Assembly (NCBI GenBank): GCA_036346355.1
Contig: JAYEVF010000027.1
Coordinates: 62,001 to 126,000 of the forward strand
Origin: Rhipidocladum racemiflorum
Taxonomy: Eukaryota; Streptophyta; Magnoliopsida; Poales; Poaceae
DNA length: 64,000 bases
Reading direction: 5' to 3'
Shown: in pieces, positions 34,458 through 47,900 of the stretch
How positions within the stretch are numbered: position 1 is the first letter of the stretch
Layout of the letters: every line of letters begins with the position of its first letter
The notes under the pieces: model-generated
The model's input: only the letters and a program-made list of their open reading frames with translations
The model's database searches: none
What the model was told of the DNA's origin: nothing
Position numbers and translations under genes: made by a program

Positions 34458-37400
34458 GTCTTCAATGTTATAATCTAGATCCACTAACATAAGCGGTATA
34501 GATTTTTTTTATTTTTTTTATTTGATCGACACTTAAATTTCCAGCCTCTAAGAATGAATCTAAGAGATACTTTTAGTCTTTTTTCTTTTGAAAAAGAAAG
34601 ATAATAGATCTATAGAGTTTTTGGTTACACGAGGACCGAGTTGTGAATCTAAAGTCTCTTACATCTAATTTCCTTTTTTGACAGGGTTTACAATGTTCAG
34701 TGAAACTGAGTTAATTCATGCCACGAATAATTTCTCAGAGATTATTGGAGAAGGTTGGTTTGGCAAAGTTTACAAGGTTAGCTCTTATGGATGCTTGCTT
34801 AATTCGCTAAATTTTACTTCCTATTGGATTTGTAGGAGACAATTATAGGAGCCACTATTCTCTGCTATAACAAATATTTTTTTTTTTGTTTGCTGCATAT
34901 CAAACTAAAATAGAAGCTGGGTTTCCTTTTTCATGGATAAAAGGGGTGCATTTAACTGTTCTGTTTTTATAAACTAGTTGAATAGCCGTGTGCTGCAACG
35001 GCAGAAAAAAAAATACAACCCTGACACATCAAACCACCACTGCTGGGCTTTAGTTCGCGCAATGCCTAGCTACGACGCCTAGGCTAGCTCTGTGGCCTCT
35101 ACCATCTTTGCCTCCTTGTTCGTCCTACACTTCACCTTAACCTCATAGGTCCGTATTCCCCAAGCGTTGAATGCATGGCAGAGCAAGAGCGAGTACGAAG
35201 ATACTCATCAAGTCACCATGCGGACTGCGATTATAGTAGATGCTCGGCTGATGAAGGGAATGATTAACAAGTAAAAAAAGCCATGTTTCCACGAAGCCAG
35301 AAGGCACCCTCTCCTATGTATTTTCTTATTAACCTTAATTTCTTATCTCTAATCAAATACATGCATATGTATCCACTTTACTCAATTACACATGACCTAA
35401 CAAAAGCATACACAAATCCCAAAACTCATACATACATGCGTTCGGCCCACCTGCCTCTCTCGCATGACTCACTCGTCTACACTATGCACACGGCCACCTG
35501 CTGCTCTCACATGACTCGCTCACTACACAACCTATTGGCTGCTAGCTACGTCATCCATGTGTGTAGTCGTGTAGACATCTACGTGTCCCGTCTTGCTGCA
35601 CCTGCGTCTCTCGCGTGTTGCGCCTCCTGCACCTGCGACCTCGCATGCGGCACCAGCACCTGTGACCCTCGCATGCTACTCTCTGGTTACGCGCCACCTG
35701 CGCAAAATCTCCCTGACCTGTAGTGTACGTCCGTCTCTCATGCCTACGCTGCAATATGCATCTCGCATGCCTACGATGCACCTGTTGTTGCCTGCGGTGT
35801 AACTTTTGTCACAAATAATACAAACCCAACATAGTACCTTGATCTTACACAAATAAATTATTCCATCGTAAACATTGTTGTCCATCGCAAATATTGTTGT
35901 CAAATCAATCATCACATATATATATCACAAATAGAATTAACAACAACCCTAACCCTAAAACCTAGACACTCAAGTGGATGCCATCCACATTTATATGGGC
36001 TAACCCGATAACCCAACATTCTTAATGGGCTTTACACTCATACAAACACATTTATCAAAGCAACCTTCACATTGACGCCCAATTCACTCCACAAGCCTGA
36101 ATTTTTGTCAATCTCTACTTTGGCTTGTGAAAGATTGAGATGGCGATCAGAGAGAGTGAATGATCCCAAACTAAAAACCCCCTACTAGACAAAAGAAACC
36201 AACCAAAAAATAGCCTCTAGAAAACTGCACAAAATAGGACTTCAGACCAGGGGTGGCACTACCAACTTTTGAGAGCGGTAGTGCCAATCTTGCGGCACTA
36301 CTGCTCCTCAAGGGCATTAGTTCCGGTTTGATGAACAGAGGCAAAAACAGCACGACCTCAAGATAAAAAATAATGCATCTTTTGATCTACTAATCCAAAG
36401 CTCATGAAACTTGGTAGGCACCTTCTCAAGAAGGTCAGAAACTTATTCCACTCATCAATCCATAGGATTGACGTCAAAGTTCTGACCTTTTCTTGATTGA
36501 AGGAAGAGTGCACCAAGAAAAGGCAAAAGAACAAAATCTATGATCTAGGCTTGCTCATGAGGTTTTGATGATAAAATGAACTTGGATACATTCTCACTTG
36601 TCACAACAAGCTAGAACACAAAAAGAGCAACCTCCAAACACAATCTACAAAGAAATCTTTATGGAAGAACAAAAGATCGGTTCTCGTAAAACAAAATCAA
36701 GTTTGCCTAGAGGATTGGGATATGATCTGAAAGAAGATTCATCCAATCAATTACTCATCTTCGGCAAGAAGAAACAAAAACAAATAGAAGGAGGGGAGGC
36801 AAATTCAACTTGCATAAATTAAATTATGAGAATGTAAGTGTGGGAGGTAAATAATGAATTTAAATTGTGGAATGTTAAAACATAATGTAAATACGGAATT
36901 TAAATTTAAAAGAATGAATTTTTCTTTTGAGAGAAATGTTTACAATGCCACACAACAAGTGGGCAAAGCTCAAAGGAGTACACAAAACCTTCAAAGTGGG
37001 AAGGCTACACCTACCCATCTATTTATAGTGTTCATAGGTCATCCTCAACCCTTGGATGAGTTGCTTCAATCATAAGCAACCCTCCAAAGGTTAAGATTGA
37101 ATCCCACACTCATACCCTTTGGGCTAACCCGAGTTTTATCCAATTAGCCAACTTGACCGCTACTCTATCATCAAAACCACGATCCAATGATTCTCTTTGA
37201 TTCAGGTAGCTTCAAGTCAGCATCCACATGGTTCCCTTGCCTCGTTGGCTTGCACTGACTCCATCTCTGGCCATCCTCCGGTGATCCCTGGCCATCCGAA
37301 CCTCCGGCATCTCTCGCGTAGTCTCGGCCATCCTTCGCCTCACCATGACCTCGCATTGCCGTCTTATAACCATCAAAGACAAGGAAACCCATCACATTCC

Positions 37401-40400
37401 AATGTCCAACAATTATATGCAATAAATCATACATTGCAAAAATTAAAATATTCTTCGTAGTAAAGGTCGGTACTACCACCCATTTGGGATTGGTAGTACC
37501 GCTCGACCGGTACTACTGCTCCCAGAGGCCGGTAGTGCTGTTCATGCTAAATCCCGTGTGAGAACATCTCTCTGGAAAATAACTACCGTCGTTCTATAGT
37601 TGGTAGTGCCGCTCAGCCGACACTACTACCCCCAAAGGTCAGTACTGCCGCTCAGCTCAATTCAGAGGTAAACTTGGTACAACCACAGGCCGGCACTACC
37701 GCCACCTGGGTCCGATAGTGCCGTAGGTCGGTACTACAGCCTCCCAAGGACGGTAGTGTCGCTTGAGACAGACACAACTCAAAATGCATCATTTGAAAAT
37801 CCAATTCAAATCAAACTCAAACCTGAGCACACGTTGCTGAAAAATAGTCAAATACTCATCACAAATTTGGATAAACCTCCACATGGTTTTTCAATCTCCC
37901 TCTTAATGAGTACATTGACAAATCACACAAAAGGGATAAGTTTGAGTTTGAAAACAAAAGAAGAAAAGCAATTTGATTGCAAAATCTTACTTGGTCCAAT
38001 TAAAAGAAAAACCAAGCTCATGACCAAGTAGATGAAAAGAATTTTAGAGCTCATCAAGTAAAAGAACAAGTTTTCAACAATGACTCTAAAATCCAAGAAA
38101 TCTCTCAAAAGCTCCAAATAAACCAAATTTGCTCATGATCCAAATGCAAGGACAATTGTTCAACAAGATTAAGAGAAAACACTTTTTAATTTTAAACTCA
38201 CTTTGCCTTTTTGAATTTTCTCCCCCTTTTGGCAATATAGGCATCAAGAAAGCACATATAGATGAAATGCAACCTATAAGAGTTTTAAGGCTTATGCAAG
38301 TGACCATGCAGCCAAAGTATGACACCAAGCTACTCAAGTTCAAATTTTGTCTTCCTAAGTCATATCCAAAGGCATATTTAAATTTTTTTTTTAACTAATT
38401 TTGTATAATTTCAATAATAGCATCACTTAGCACAATTTCAAGATTAGAAGCAAATCCAAACTAGGATCAAATAGATATACTAGAGTTCAACCTAATCAAA
38501 ACTTTGGGAAGCTATAAGTCCATAAGAGAACATTAATGCTCGATTATCTTTTATAATGCAAAAAATTTTATTTTGATACACATTGCGGTTTGGAGAGCTT
38601 ATCCTAGTGAAGCACATCCTTGACCAAGGAGCTATCGACAAAGACCTCCCAAGCTTCACTCTCCTTTGCAAACTTTGAGATTTAGAGCGTTTATCCTAGT
38701 GAAACAAATCCTCGACTAGGAGCCATCGATAAAAGTCTCCTAGGCTTCACTGTCTTCCTCAATTTTGTTTTGCATTTTTCAATTTTATTGACTCAAGCCA
38801 TATTCAACCATCTCAAGCAAGAAGCTTAAAGGAGTGATTTTGATCATACACAATATACTCCAAGTTCATCCCAAGTGCAATGAGAAGCAATCTCATAAGT
38901 GTAAAGTGTTGAGGTCAATTTTAGCATAAAAAAGTCAATTTTATCATTTTGGCACTTAGATTCAAGAGCATGTTGAGGATTCTAGAATGAAACAATATAG
39001 CTAACCCAAATAGCTCTAGAACTCTAGTAGAAACCCAAAATATCACTAATCATGGCTTAAGCAAAAAACGAGGAATATAGCAAGTAAAACTAATCTTTTT
39101 TATCGTGCAGAGCTACCAACTCATACCTCATACATCCCCGATACCGATTGATCAAATCAACCCGTGATGAACATAACAACACATCTACATGTGCGCGCAA
39201 TCCAGATGCTAAACTACACATGATTGGCTCTGATACCACTAAAGGATTACGGGGTAGGCTACGCGAGCATAAAACAATTTTTCTCTACCACGAATCAACC
39301 AAGATAACATGCAAGTAAGGGATCATTAGACGTTACCCTTAACGCGTCGATGCAGCAAAAGCAGATACGTGCACGTAGAGGAAGTAGTCGTTCACGTCCC
39401 GATCGACACTGAGTGGTTCCTGACCACCGCCGAGTGGTTCTCGACCCGCGCCGAGTGCTTCTCGACCTCCGTCGAGTGGTTCTCGACCTGCGCCAAGAGC
39501 TTCTCGACAGATCGAGTCGAGATCGATTAACGAAAGTCGCCAGAGATCCAACCAAAAGCACGTCTGCAAGAGGCAGCGCCTCTAATGGTATCCACATGTA
39601 CCGAGCAGGAACGTCGTGCGGAGTGTGCCAACACCTCACCACACGGCTAGGGTTTCTAGGGAGCAGGAGGGGCGCACGGTGACTGAATGTGGTGAGGGTT
39701 CTAATGTCTCGTCACGCACACTGTTCCTGGCCTCGCCTTTTATAGACACGCTAGTGGGCCAATGCCCGCTAGGGTTCCACCTCCAACGCGGATCTCATCC
39801 ACACACAAACCCATTAAATAGTTCCAACTCGTTAAGTGTGTGACCCGTTAGGTTCAGTGCAAGTCGGACATGAATCTGGAAACCCGTTTCCAATTCATTG
39901 ATCAACAGCGGCACCTAGCAGTACATATTGATCCCCGAATGCATAGAATCAATATTCGGCTGAACCTTGATACCCTCACATACCGATCCCTTTGCCACAC
40001 GATACCAGTCAAGCTCAAGGCGAGATGCGCGCCATCCTTGTTGATAGCTCGACCACTTCACTCGACAGTGTGATGGATACAAACCATGACTAACTCCTTA
40101 GTTACCTTAGCACGGTCGTGCACTTTTCCTATCCATCCACACGAGGGGCCCAGAGGTATCTCTCCCGTTATCTAGGAGGGGCAAATCCCATCTTGATCAT
40201 CACACCCTTGGCGATGTATCGTGGCATACCCAGTAGTCATGTTTATAACTACCCTATTACGGTGTAGCGTTTGATGACACCAAAGCATACAAGTCTACAT
40301 GTTAGGCATCCATGACAATCTCAGGTCTAAGGACCATATAGGTGTACCATTCGAGACTATACGCTGATGGCACTATAAGAGATAACAACTCACAGCGCCT

Positions 40401-41921
40401 CAGAGTGGGTCTTGTTTGACTACTCATGTTCATCAACATGTGTCCACATTATTGGCTCGATATCTCCATATCTATGGTTTGAGAAACATTACTATCAACC
40501 AACACATGTGCTGATCAAATCATCACTGCTCCTCGTTAATGATATGGATCAGGGGCCCGTTTAGAATAATGTCACTTAACAATGTGTTTCACAATTAGGT
40601 CATACCCAATGAACAAAGTCATAACATTTATTCAGGGAACCGATAAACAAAGTTATCATAATTACATGACCAAAGACGTATTACAATCACCACCATGATT
40701 GAACTAGGGCATATTCCCTTCAATCTCATGGTAAACTTCGAGGGTCACCCTAATTTTCCCATGGTAAACATCGAGGGTCACCCTAATTTGGTGTGTAGAT
40801 CATAGGTGGGAGATCCTATCATACTCACTATAGCTCAGTCCCTATATAAAGATGTTCCTAGCCTTCGCATTTGCTTCAACATCACACATTTTCATGACAT
40901 TGGCGTTCTCATCGGTAGGAACAACATATAGAGCTTCACCTTCTGTCATATTATGAAGCCCTAGGAAGTCATGTATGACTCCATCCTAGATTTTCAAAAA
41001 CGATAATCCACCCTAGAAAAAAATGAAGGCTTACTGGAGTACTTGTCTAATGCTATGGCTCTCAAGACCGGTTAAGATATAAAGAGAGCAAAAGTAGGCT
41101 CTGATACTAATCGAAGGACCGAAAATAGCGATAAGAGGTGGGTGAATGATGACAAATCAAATTTTACTCACAAAGAAACCAACCAAAACCTCTCTAGATC
41201 AAAGAAGTGTGAAAAAAATAGATTTTTTGATAAATTCACCTTTGAGGTAGCACTACCGCCATCTAGGATCGGTAGTATTGCAGAGAACCATAAAAATCAG
41301 GGATGAACAATAATTTTAGTACGAGTTCAAATCCAAAAATTGATGTAACTTTTGATTGTATGAACCAAAACTCGTGAAATTTTATATGCACCATCCTAAG
41401 GATATCATGAACCTATTTCAACCTTCAATGACAAGGATTGATGTCAAAGTTTTGACCTTTTTCAACTTTATCGAAGGTTGCATTAAAACCGGGTCAAAAT
41501 CCAAAACTTTACCCTAAGCTTGCTTGTGGGGATTTAATGATCAAGATGATCCTAGATGACCTCCCACATATCCTAGCAAGCAAGAACACCAAAGAAATTG
41601 CTCTCAAACGTGCAAGATCAAGATCTACCTCAAGTCCTTCCTTTTGAAGCCAAAAATAGGTTTCTTGATAAATCACTTGAGGATAAAGTGAGGGCTTGCC
41701 TAGATGATTAGGATATGATCCATAGAGGATTCATCCATCAATCATTTATCCTTAGCAACACAAGATCAAGAGAAGAAGAAATCACCAAGAATGAGAAAAA
41801 AACTGAAGAAGAGGAAAGATCAAAACAAAAGGCAAAGTTTGAGCATGAATTTTAATTTTAGTTTAGAGTAATATGGATGGTTACAAAACCTTTCACCTGA
41901 GGGCAAAGCTCCCAAGGAGCA

Positions 41922-41964
<43 letters not shown>

Positions 41965-44900
41965 GAAAACCGTAATCTTGTGGAAACCTTAATCCTTCTC
42001 TTAAGGCTTCATGGCTTAAGGCCTCTCCTCCCTCTACATATCCTTATATAGTGAAGGCAACCCTAACCCTAAAACCTAGACACTCAAGTAGATACCATCC
42101 ACATTTACATTGGCTAACCCAATAACCCAACATTCTTAATGGGTTTTACGCACACACAAACACGCTTCTCAAAGCGGCCTTTACCTTGACGCCCAATTTG
42201 CTTAACAAGCCCGAATTTGCGTCGATCTCCACTTTGGCTTGACCTAAACCACTTAGGCCTCCGCCACTATTTTCCAAACCGCCTCGATCCCCGGTGTTGG
42301 GCAAATTACCAATTTGCCCCAAGGCTGGTCTTCCTTCTCCTCTAAGTATCATCCATGCTCTGTTGCTTTCCATGTGGCCCCAATGACTTGTCGCCAAGCC
42401 TCTCACACATATGGACTCATCTAAACCATCCTCGCTTGCAAATGGGCTCAAGTCACTTGGCGCACCATGTGACCTTGATCGCTTCACCATGACGGCATCG
42501 GCTTCCTTGATAGTTCTAGACCTCGACACCTCCCTGAGCCTAGTCTCGATGCATGCCGTTGCCTGCTATGTCCATCACCAGTGCTTCATGCTCTGGTTCC
42601 TTGTCTTCCTAGCTTGCAACCATTTCCACTACTAGAAATCTAACTTTTACCGAGTGTGAAATGGAATGGCCTACGGGCCGTCGGGAAAAACTAAGGTGGC
42701 CGACGGTGCATCTTTTTTCCGACGGTAGAACAAAAACGGATGGCTATTAGAAGATTTACCGATGGGGCTTACCACAAACCGACGGTTGGTGGAAAACCCT
42801 CAGTCATAGTATGAAATCACCGAGAGGGTACAACAATTACTGTGAGTGCAATGCTAACCGTTGGCCATTACAAACAATCACCGAGCGGAAATACATTTAG
42901 TGTGTTTGTATAGGTAATACTCGGTTATTGCAATGATTTGCCGACGGGGTACAAACTTTTAGCGAGGGTACAAATCAAACACTGGGCTATTGCAAAATTC
43001 ATACGATGCTGGATAAAAGTGATGTATATATGAAAAATGTAGCTCTCATTGAAATCTACAACTTTGTAGTTGACAACTTTTCCATTTAAAGTCATATATT
43101 TGACTAAATAATTGATAAAGCATCATGAGAACAAGAGTTAAAAGAAGTACTTTTCTTACTTATAGCAAGAAGAGAGTTGAGGTGAGTTGGTTAGGAGGGA
43201 GAGGTTGTGTTCAGTAGGTTGTGAGTTTGAATCCTAGGAATCACGTGTTTCTAATTTGAAAATAAAAAATGTTTAACTTAAGGGATTGTGGTGCAAATAA
43301 GTTGTGAGGTTAATCCCTAGATTTGAAAAAAAAATTATATTTTTTACACAAAAATCCCACATATAGTCGTGAGAAATTACTGGGGGTTTCTATAGCCCGT
43401 TAGAAAGAAAAAACCTCTCACCCATGTATTTACCGAGTGCTATGAAAACCCTCATTAAACTAATAACCGAGGGTACCGTCGGGAATCCCACGAATGGCCG
43501 ACCATGAGTGGCCGAGGGGAAGTTACCGACGGTTTACGCTCGGCCATATACATGGCCTACGGTATTTTGCAATGGCTGACATATTTTTTCCACTCGGTAA
43601 AAGTTGGAAATCTAGTAGTGTTCCTAGCCTCGGTCGTCTTCCAGTGTCCCTTGACTATTTTGGACCTCAGCTCTCCTAGCTTAGTTCCAATTTCCTTTGC
43701 CTCACCATGATCTAGCACCGAAGTCCTGCAATCAACACAGACAAACAAATCATCACATAGCACTGTTCACATAGATATGTAATAATTATCACAAAATTCG
43801 AGCACATCATTCACAATTCCCTAACAAACCCAGTACTACTGCCAATCAGAGGTCGGCAGTACCACAAGTCCAATACTACCACCCCTGATAGCCGGTAGTA
43901 CCGCTCCTCTGAGAAACCCTGAGATAACCCTCTTTGGAAAATAACTACTGCCATGTAGGGGCTGGTAGTACCGCACCTATGGTACTACGGCTCCTAAAGG
44001 CCGGTAGTGCCGCTCTTGACCAACCCAGAGAATCACCTCTCTGTAAAATAACTACCGCTCTAGTGGCCGGTAGCTCCACAGGCCAGCACTACCGCCACTA
44101 CAAGGCCGGTAGTGCCGCCCTTGACTTGACAACCCTCGAATTGCTTTAAATTCAAAATTGAATTCAAATCAAACTCAAACTTGAGCACCACATGCGCAAG
44201 CAACGTCAATTACTCATCACAAATAATATGGGTAGACCTTCACATGGTCTTTCAGATCTTGTCTTACTTATGTTCGATTTTTGTCAAATTTAATATTATT
44301 TGTGAAATTAAGTGTATTTAAGAATTTGGAATTGATATTCTGAATTTCATTTCAAATCCCAATTGAATACAATTTCAGAAATTTGGTTATATATATTAAG
44401 AAATTAATTCTACTTATGTTAATTTATTTTAATTTTTTATTGTTATTTTCAAATCCCTGTTGAATACAATTTCAGAAATTTGGCTATATATTAAGAAATT
44501 AATTCTACTTATGTTAATTTATTTTAATTTTTTATTGTTATTTTTAGGAAATTAGCTCGGTTACAGTGCCCATTCTGAAACATTTGTGCAATCGCTTTTA
44601 GTTTGGGCACCAAATCAACGTGAAAGATTCCTGGAAAAACTCTAGACCTAAATCTTCTTTTAATGATTTTGTACAGCCTAGCTTGCGTTCCGAAATCAAG
44701 CATAGTTTTTAAATATACAGCGTACATACGATTATACTATATATATTTCTTGGCATAAACTACGTACGTACATGTAGGTACTTCTACTTTGTGAGTTCCG
44801 GTAGTACGTAATTAACTGGTTAGCTCCCGAGCGCATACTATTTTTTTTCTCTTGATTTGGTATGTAATTGATCGTATCGTGCATACCTCGCCCCCACCAC

Positions 44901-47900
44901 CTAAACCTAAGTTGCATGCAATTCTTTTTTTCTTATTGACGTGTGGATCTGTATAGCTTTCTCCTTTTTCCCTTATTAATGTGTGTATATATATAGGTAC
45001 TGGTCTATTTGTGTCGGTTTTTTGGAACCGACACAGATAAAAATTTTGTGTCAATTCTAAAACTCAAAATGGCGGAAGACTATTTGTGTCGGTTTGTAAT
45101 TGAAACCGACACAAATAATGTATTATTTGTGTCGGTTCTAGCCAAAAACCGACACAAATAGTCTACGCCTCTGTGTGATAGTAAAACAACCATAAGTTTT
45201 GACTTGTAAATCTGATCGGGACATTTTTTGGCTCGTTGGAAAGCTAACAAGAAGCTCCATCCGAAAATTAGCAGATCTTTCAATGATTATTTGTGTGAGT
45301 ACGAGAGTGGCGATAAAATTAAAAAAAATTGTCGTTTAGGGTCTCAAAACAGCATTTGAAGTTTTGTACCCATTTTGGAGTATGACAACACTAAAATATA
45401 ACCGTGTTCGGAGTATGAGAATATTAAAATCGGTATTCGAGTGCTCTGCAGGGCAAGCACGCTTAACTTCGGAGTTCTTATAAGATCTAGTGCTTTAATG
45501 CTGGTGTGCTCGCATGTGACATATGGGCCACATGAGGTTGATGCGTGCTTTAGAGTTGCTAGATCTAACACAATTTCAAATAATAACAGAAATAATTTTT
45601 ATCATATTATTTGTGTTGGTTCTAACAAAAAACCGTCATAAATAATACTTATCTGTGTCGGTTCTAGCCAAGAACCGACACAAATAATATTATCTGTATC
45701 GGTTTTAGCCAAAAACCGACACAAATAGTCTTATTAGTGTCGGTTTAAAAACCGACACTGATAATCTCAGATTATTACTGTCGGTACATCTGTGTCGGTT
45801 TGAAAACAGACACAAAGAGCTTATCCGTACGTAGTTTTGTCATCATTTGAAGCGTGAACTTTCCTGTGCACTTTTCAGGGTAGATTACATGATGAAGAAC
45901 TTGAAGTTGCCGTCAAACAATATCTTCCCCAATATTATGATCACTCTGTTGAACATTTTCAAGATGCAGTTGGCGCAAAGCTTCAGCATATAAATATACT
46001 GAAACTTTTGGGATATTATTTCACTACTGAAGGAGGCATGTCGTTTTTGGTTCATGAATTTATGTCGAAAGGAAGCTTGTCCAACTATATATTTGGCACG
46101 TTCCAACTAAAATCTCTTTTTACTTCGTTTGTGTCGGGTATTTTCAGTAAGGTTGTTTCACTCTGTAGATAATGATATGATTAACATCGGTCGTATTACA
46201 TTTTTCAGGCACTGAAGACTTTGTGCTGCCCTGGCAGAAGCGCTTCCGTATAGTGAAAGGGATTGCCCAGGGTGCACTTTATCTACACCGGCACTGCGGG
46301 CTACGCGTCGTCCATACAGAGTTAACACTGGACAATATCCTCTTGGATCATAACTGGACTCCCAAGATCACTAATTTTGGCATCTCTCGAATGTTACCTC
46401 AATCTGCGGATGAGAATCAGACTGCAGATACCGTCTGGGACACAAGGTAAGATTGCATCACAGGTTTCGATTGTATTGTGGCATGCATGATCGAAGCCCT
46501 CTAGTATTTGCGTTTATTCCTGTGAAGAAGGTTAATTATTGTCTTACTATACCTTCTTTCAGGGGTTATCTGGCTCCAGAATGTATGAATGGTGAGGATT
46601 TCTCGTTCAAGACCGACGTGTATAGCTTTGGCGTCATGCTTATTGAGATCATTACTGGAAATAAATGCAACCAAGCGGGTCGTTGCAACGATCTAATTGA
46701 GTGGGTAAGTAAACATTCTGGAACATGCGTTTGCATGTCCTTAGTAAAACCAATATATGGAAGTCATATCGAAGCAATTTAAAGGTATTTAACATCTCAA
46801 CGCTAGAAATTAAACAAGCATGCATATAGATACAAGTGGTGAAGATGCTACGCATCATCTCATATAATTAAAAGTTCTCCAAAATCACTGTATTTTAAAT
46901 AGTGAATTGCGCTGCAGCTTGCTAAACTTGGCAGTCCACCTAGCTCTCTAAACTCGTAAATTACTTTCTTGACATCTAATAAACTTGTGTCCATTTGCAC
47001 TAGTGCTCAATTATGTTGGTTCCTAATATATTTAGCTGAGCTGGCGTTTGGTAGGTGAGTCTCATAGATGAGTTGGACCCAGATTTTGCTGAGGTGGGTG
47101 TGGTTCATGCCTCCCCAAAATTTGGGTTCTGACGGATTCAGACGTGGGCACTAGGCTGGGTATTTTTGGGCCGGCCGGTGGTACTTCATGCACGGCTCGA
47201 TCTAAGGCACGAAACGACTATTAGTTCGGGCTAGGCTGATACAGCATAGCATTAATAGACCGTACTTAGGCTGGCACATCACGTATCAGGGTCGAGAGAC
47301 CCAAAGCAAGCACATCCCGTTTTAGCATGTGGCCGGGCATGGCGACGCTCCGCTGGGCACGTGGCAAGAGAGGCCGGGGACGTACTTGGTCACCAACGTG
47401 GCGGGAGAGACTGGGGCGCAACAACGGAGGCTGGATATGCCATATGTGCATCGAGCTGACAGAGCGGAGGCAGCCGGGAAGGCGGAGAGGCGGGGAGACG
47501 GGGCGCGATGGGGGAATATAGGAGGTTGAGAGAGCTAGAGATATCGACTATAGAATTTTGTTGTTCTTTTTTATCTCCAACGTGGTAAAGAAACTACCTC
47601 TGTCCTCCGTCTTAATATCCCAGATATGCTCCAATATCATACCATCGAAGCAAATATTATACAAGATAAAAATTGCATAATAACTATTACGGTAATGCTA
47701 GTGATCGGACGTCTGTTTTTCTTCGAAATATTTTTTTCTACGCATGAAACATTTTTTTCTACGTAGTGAAACATTTTTCTTCGACAAACAATAAAAAAAA
47801 TGTTTCATATGTTACAAAAAAATGTTTCACTACATTCAAAAAAATGTTGCGACGGCGTCCGAAAAAATGAAAAAATCGGACGTCCGACTGCAAGTTCTTC

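Larger units (their letters stand above)
32870..34684 (+). other. Intron 2
   Basis: GT to AG, phase 1. It contains a 296-bp MITE (33288-33583) and a (TA)n tract; the remainder is AT-rich and unassigned. Confidence 0.8.
40723..42626. repeat. Intron 3 repeat block with second copy of the direct repeat
   Basis: It begins with a 32-bp tandem pair ('catggtaaacatcgagggtc', 40727 and 40760). Then comes sequence like the palindrome family (GCACTACCGCC near 41255), a (CA)n tract, the second copy of the direct repeat (42059-42241), and a region broken by the CACTA element at 42627. No coding domain. Confidence 0.55.
34777..45878 (+). other. Intron 3 (11.1 kb, filled with transposable elements)
   Basis: GT after GKVYK and AG before the exon that starts G-R-L-H, phase 0. 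It separates the Gly loop from the VAVK lysine, a usual intron position in this kinase group but here greatly enlarged. Contents: unassigned sequence 34777-35940, a repeat family with 'ggtagtaccg' palindromes, a copia LTR in reverse, a CACTA element with duplication, a CA microsatellite, an AT-rich tandem repeat and a CACTA relic. The small frames inside (for example 35283-35723) have no recognisable domain. Confidence 0.8.

Noticed and set aside
35945..35965. 'aaccctaaccctaaaacc' resembling plant telomere repeat
   Set aside because: Only two to three units, and part of a dispersed repeat that recurs at 42059.
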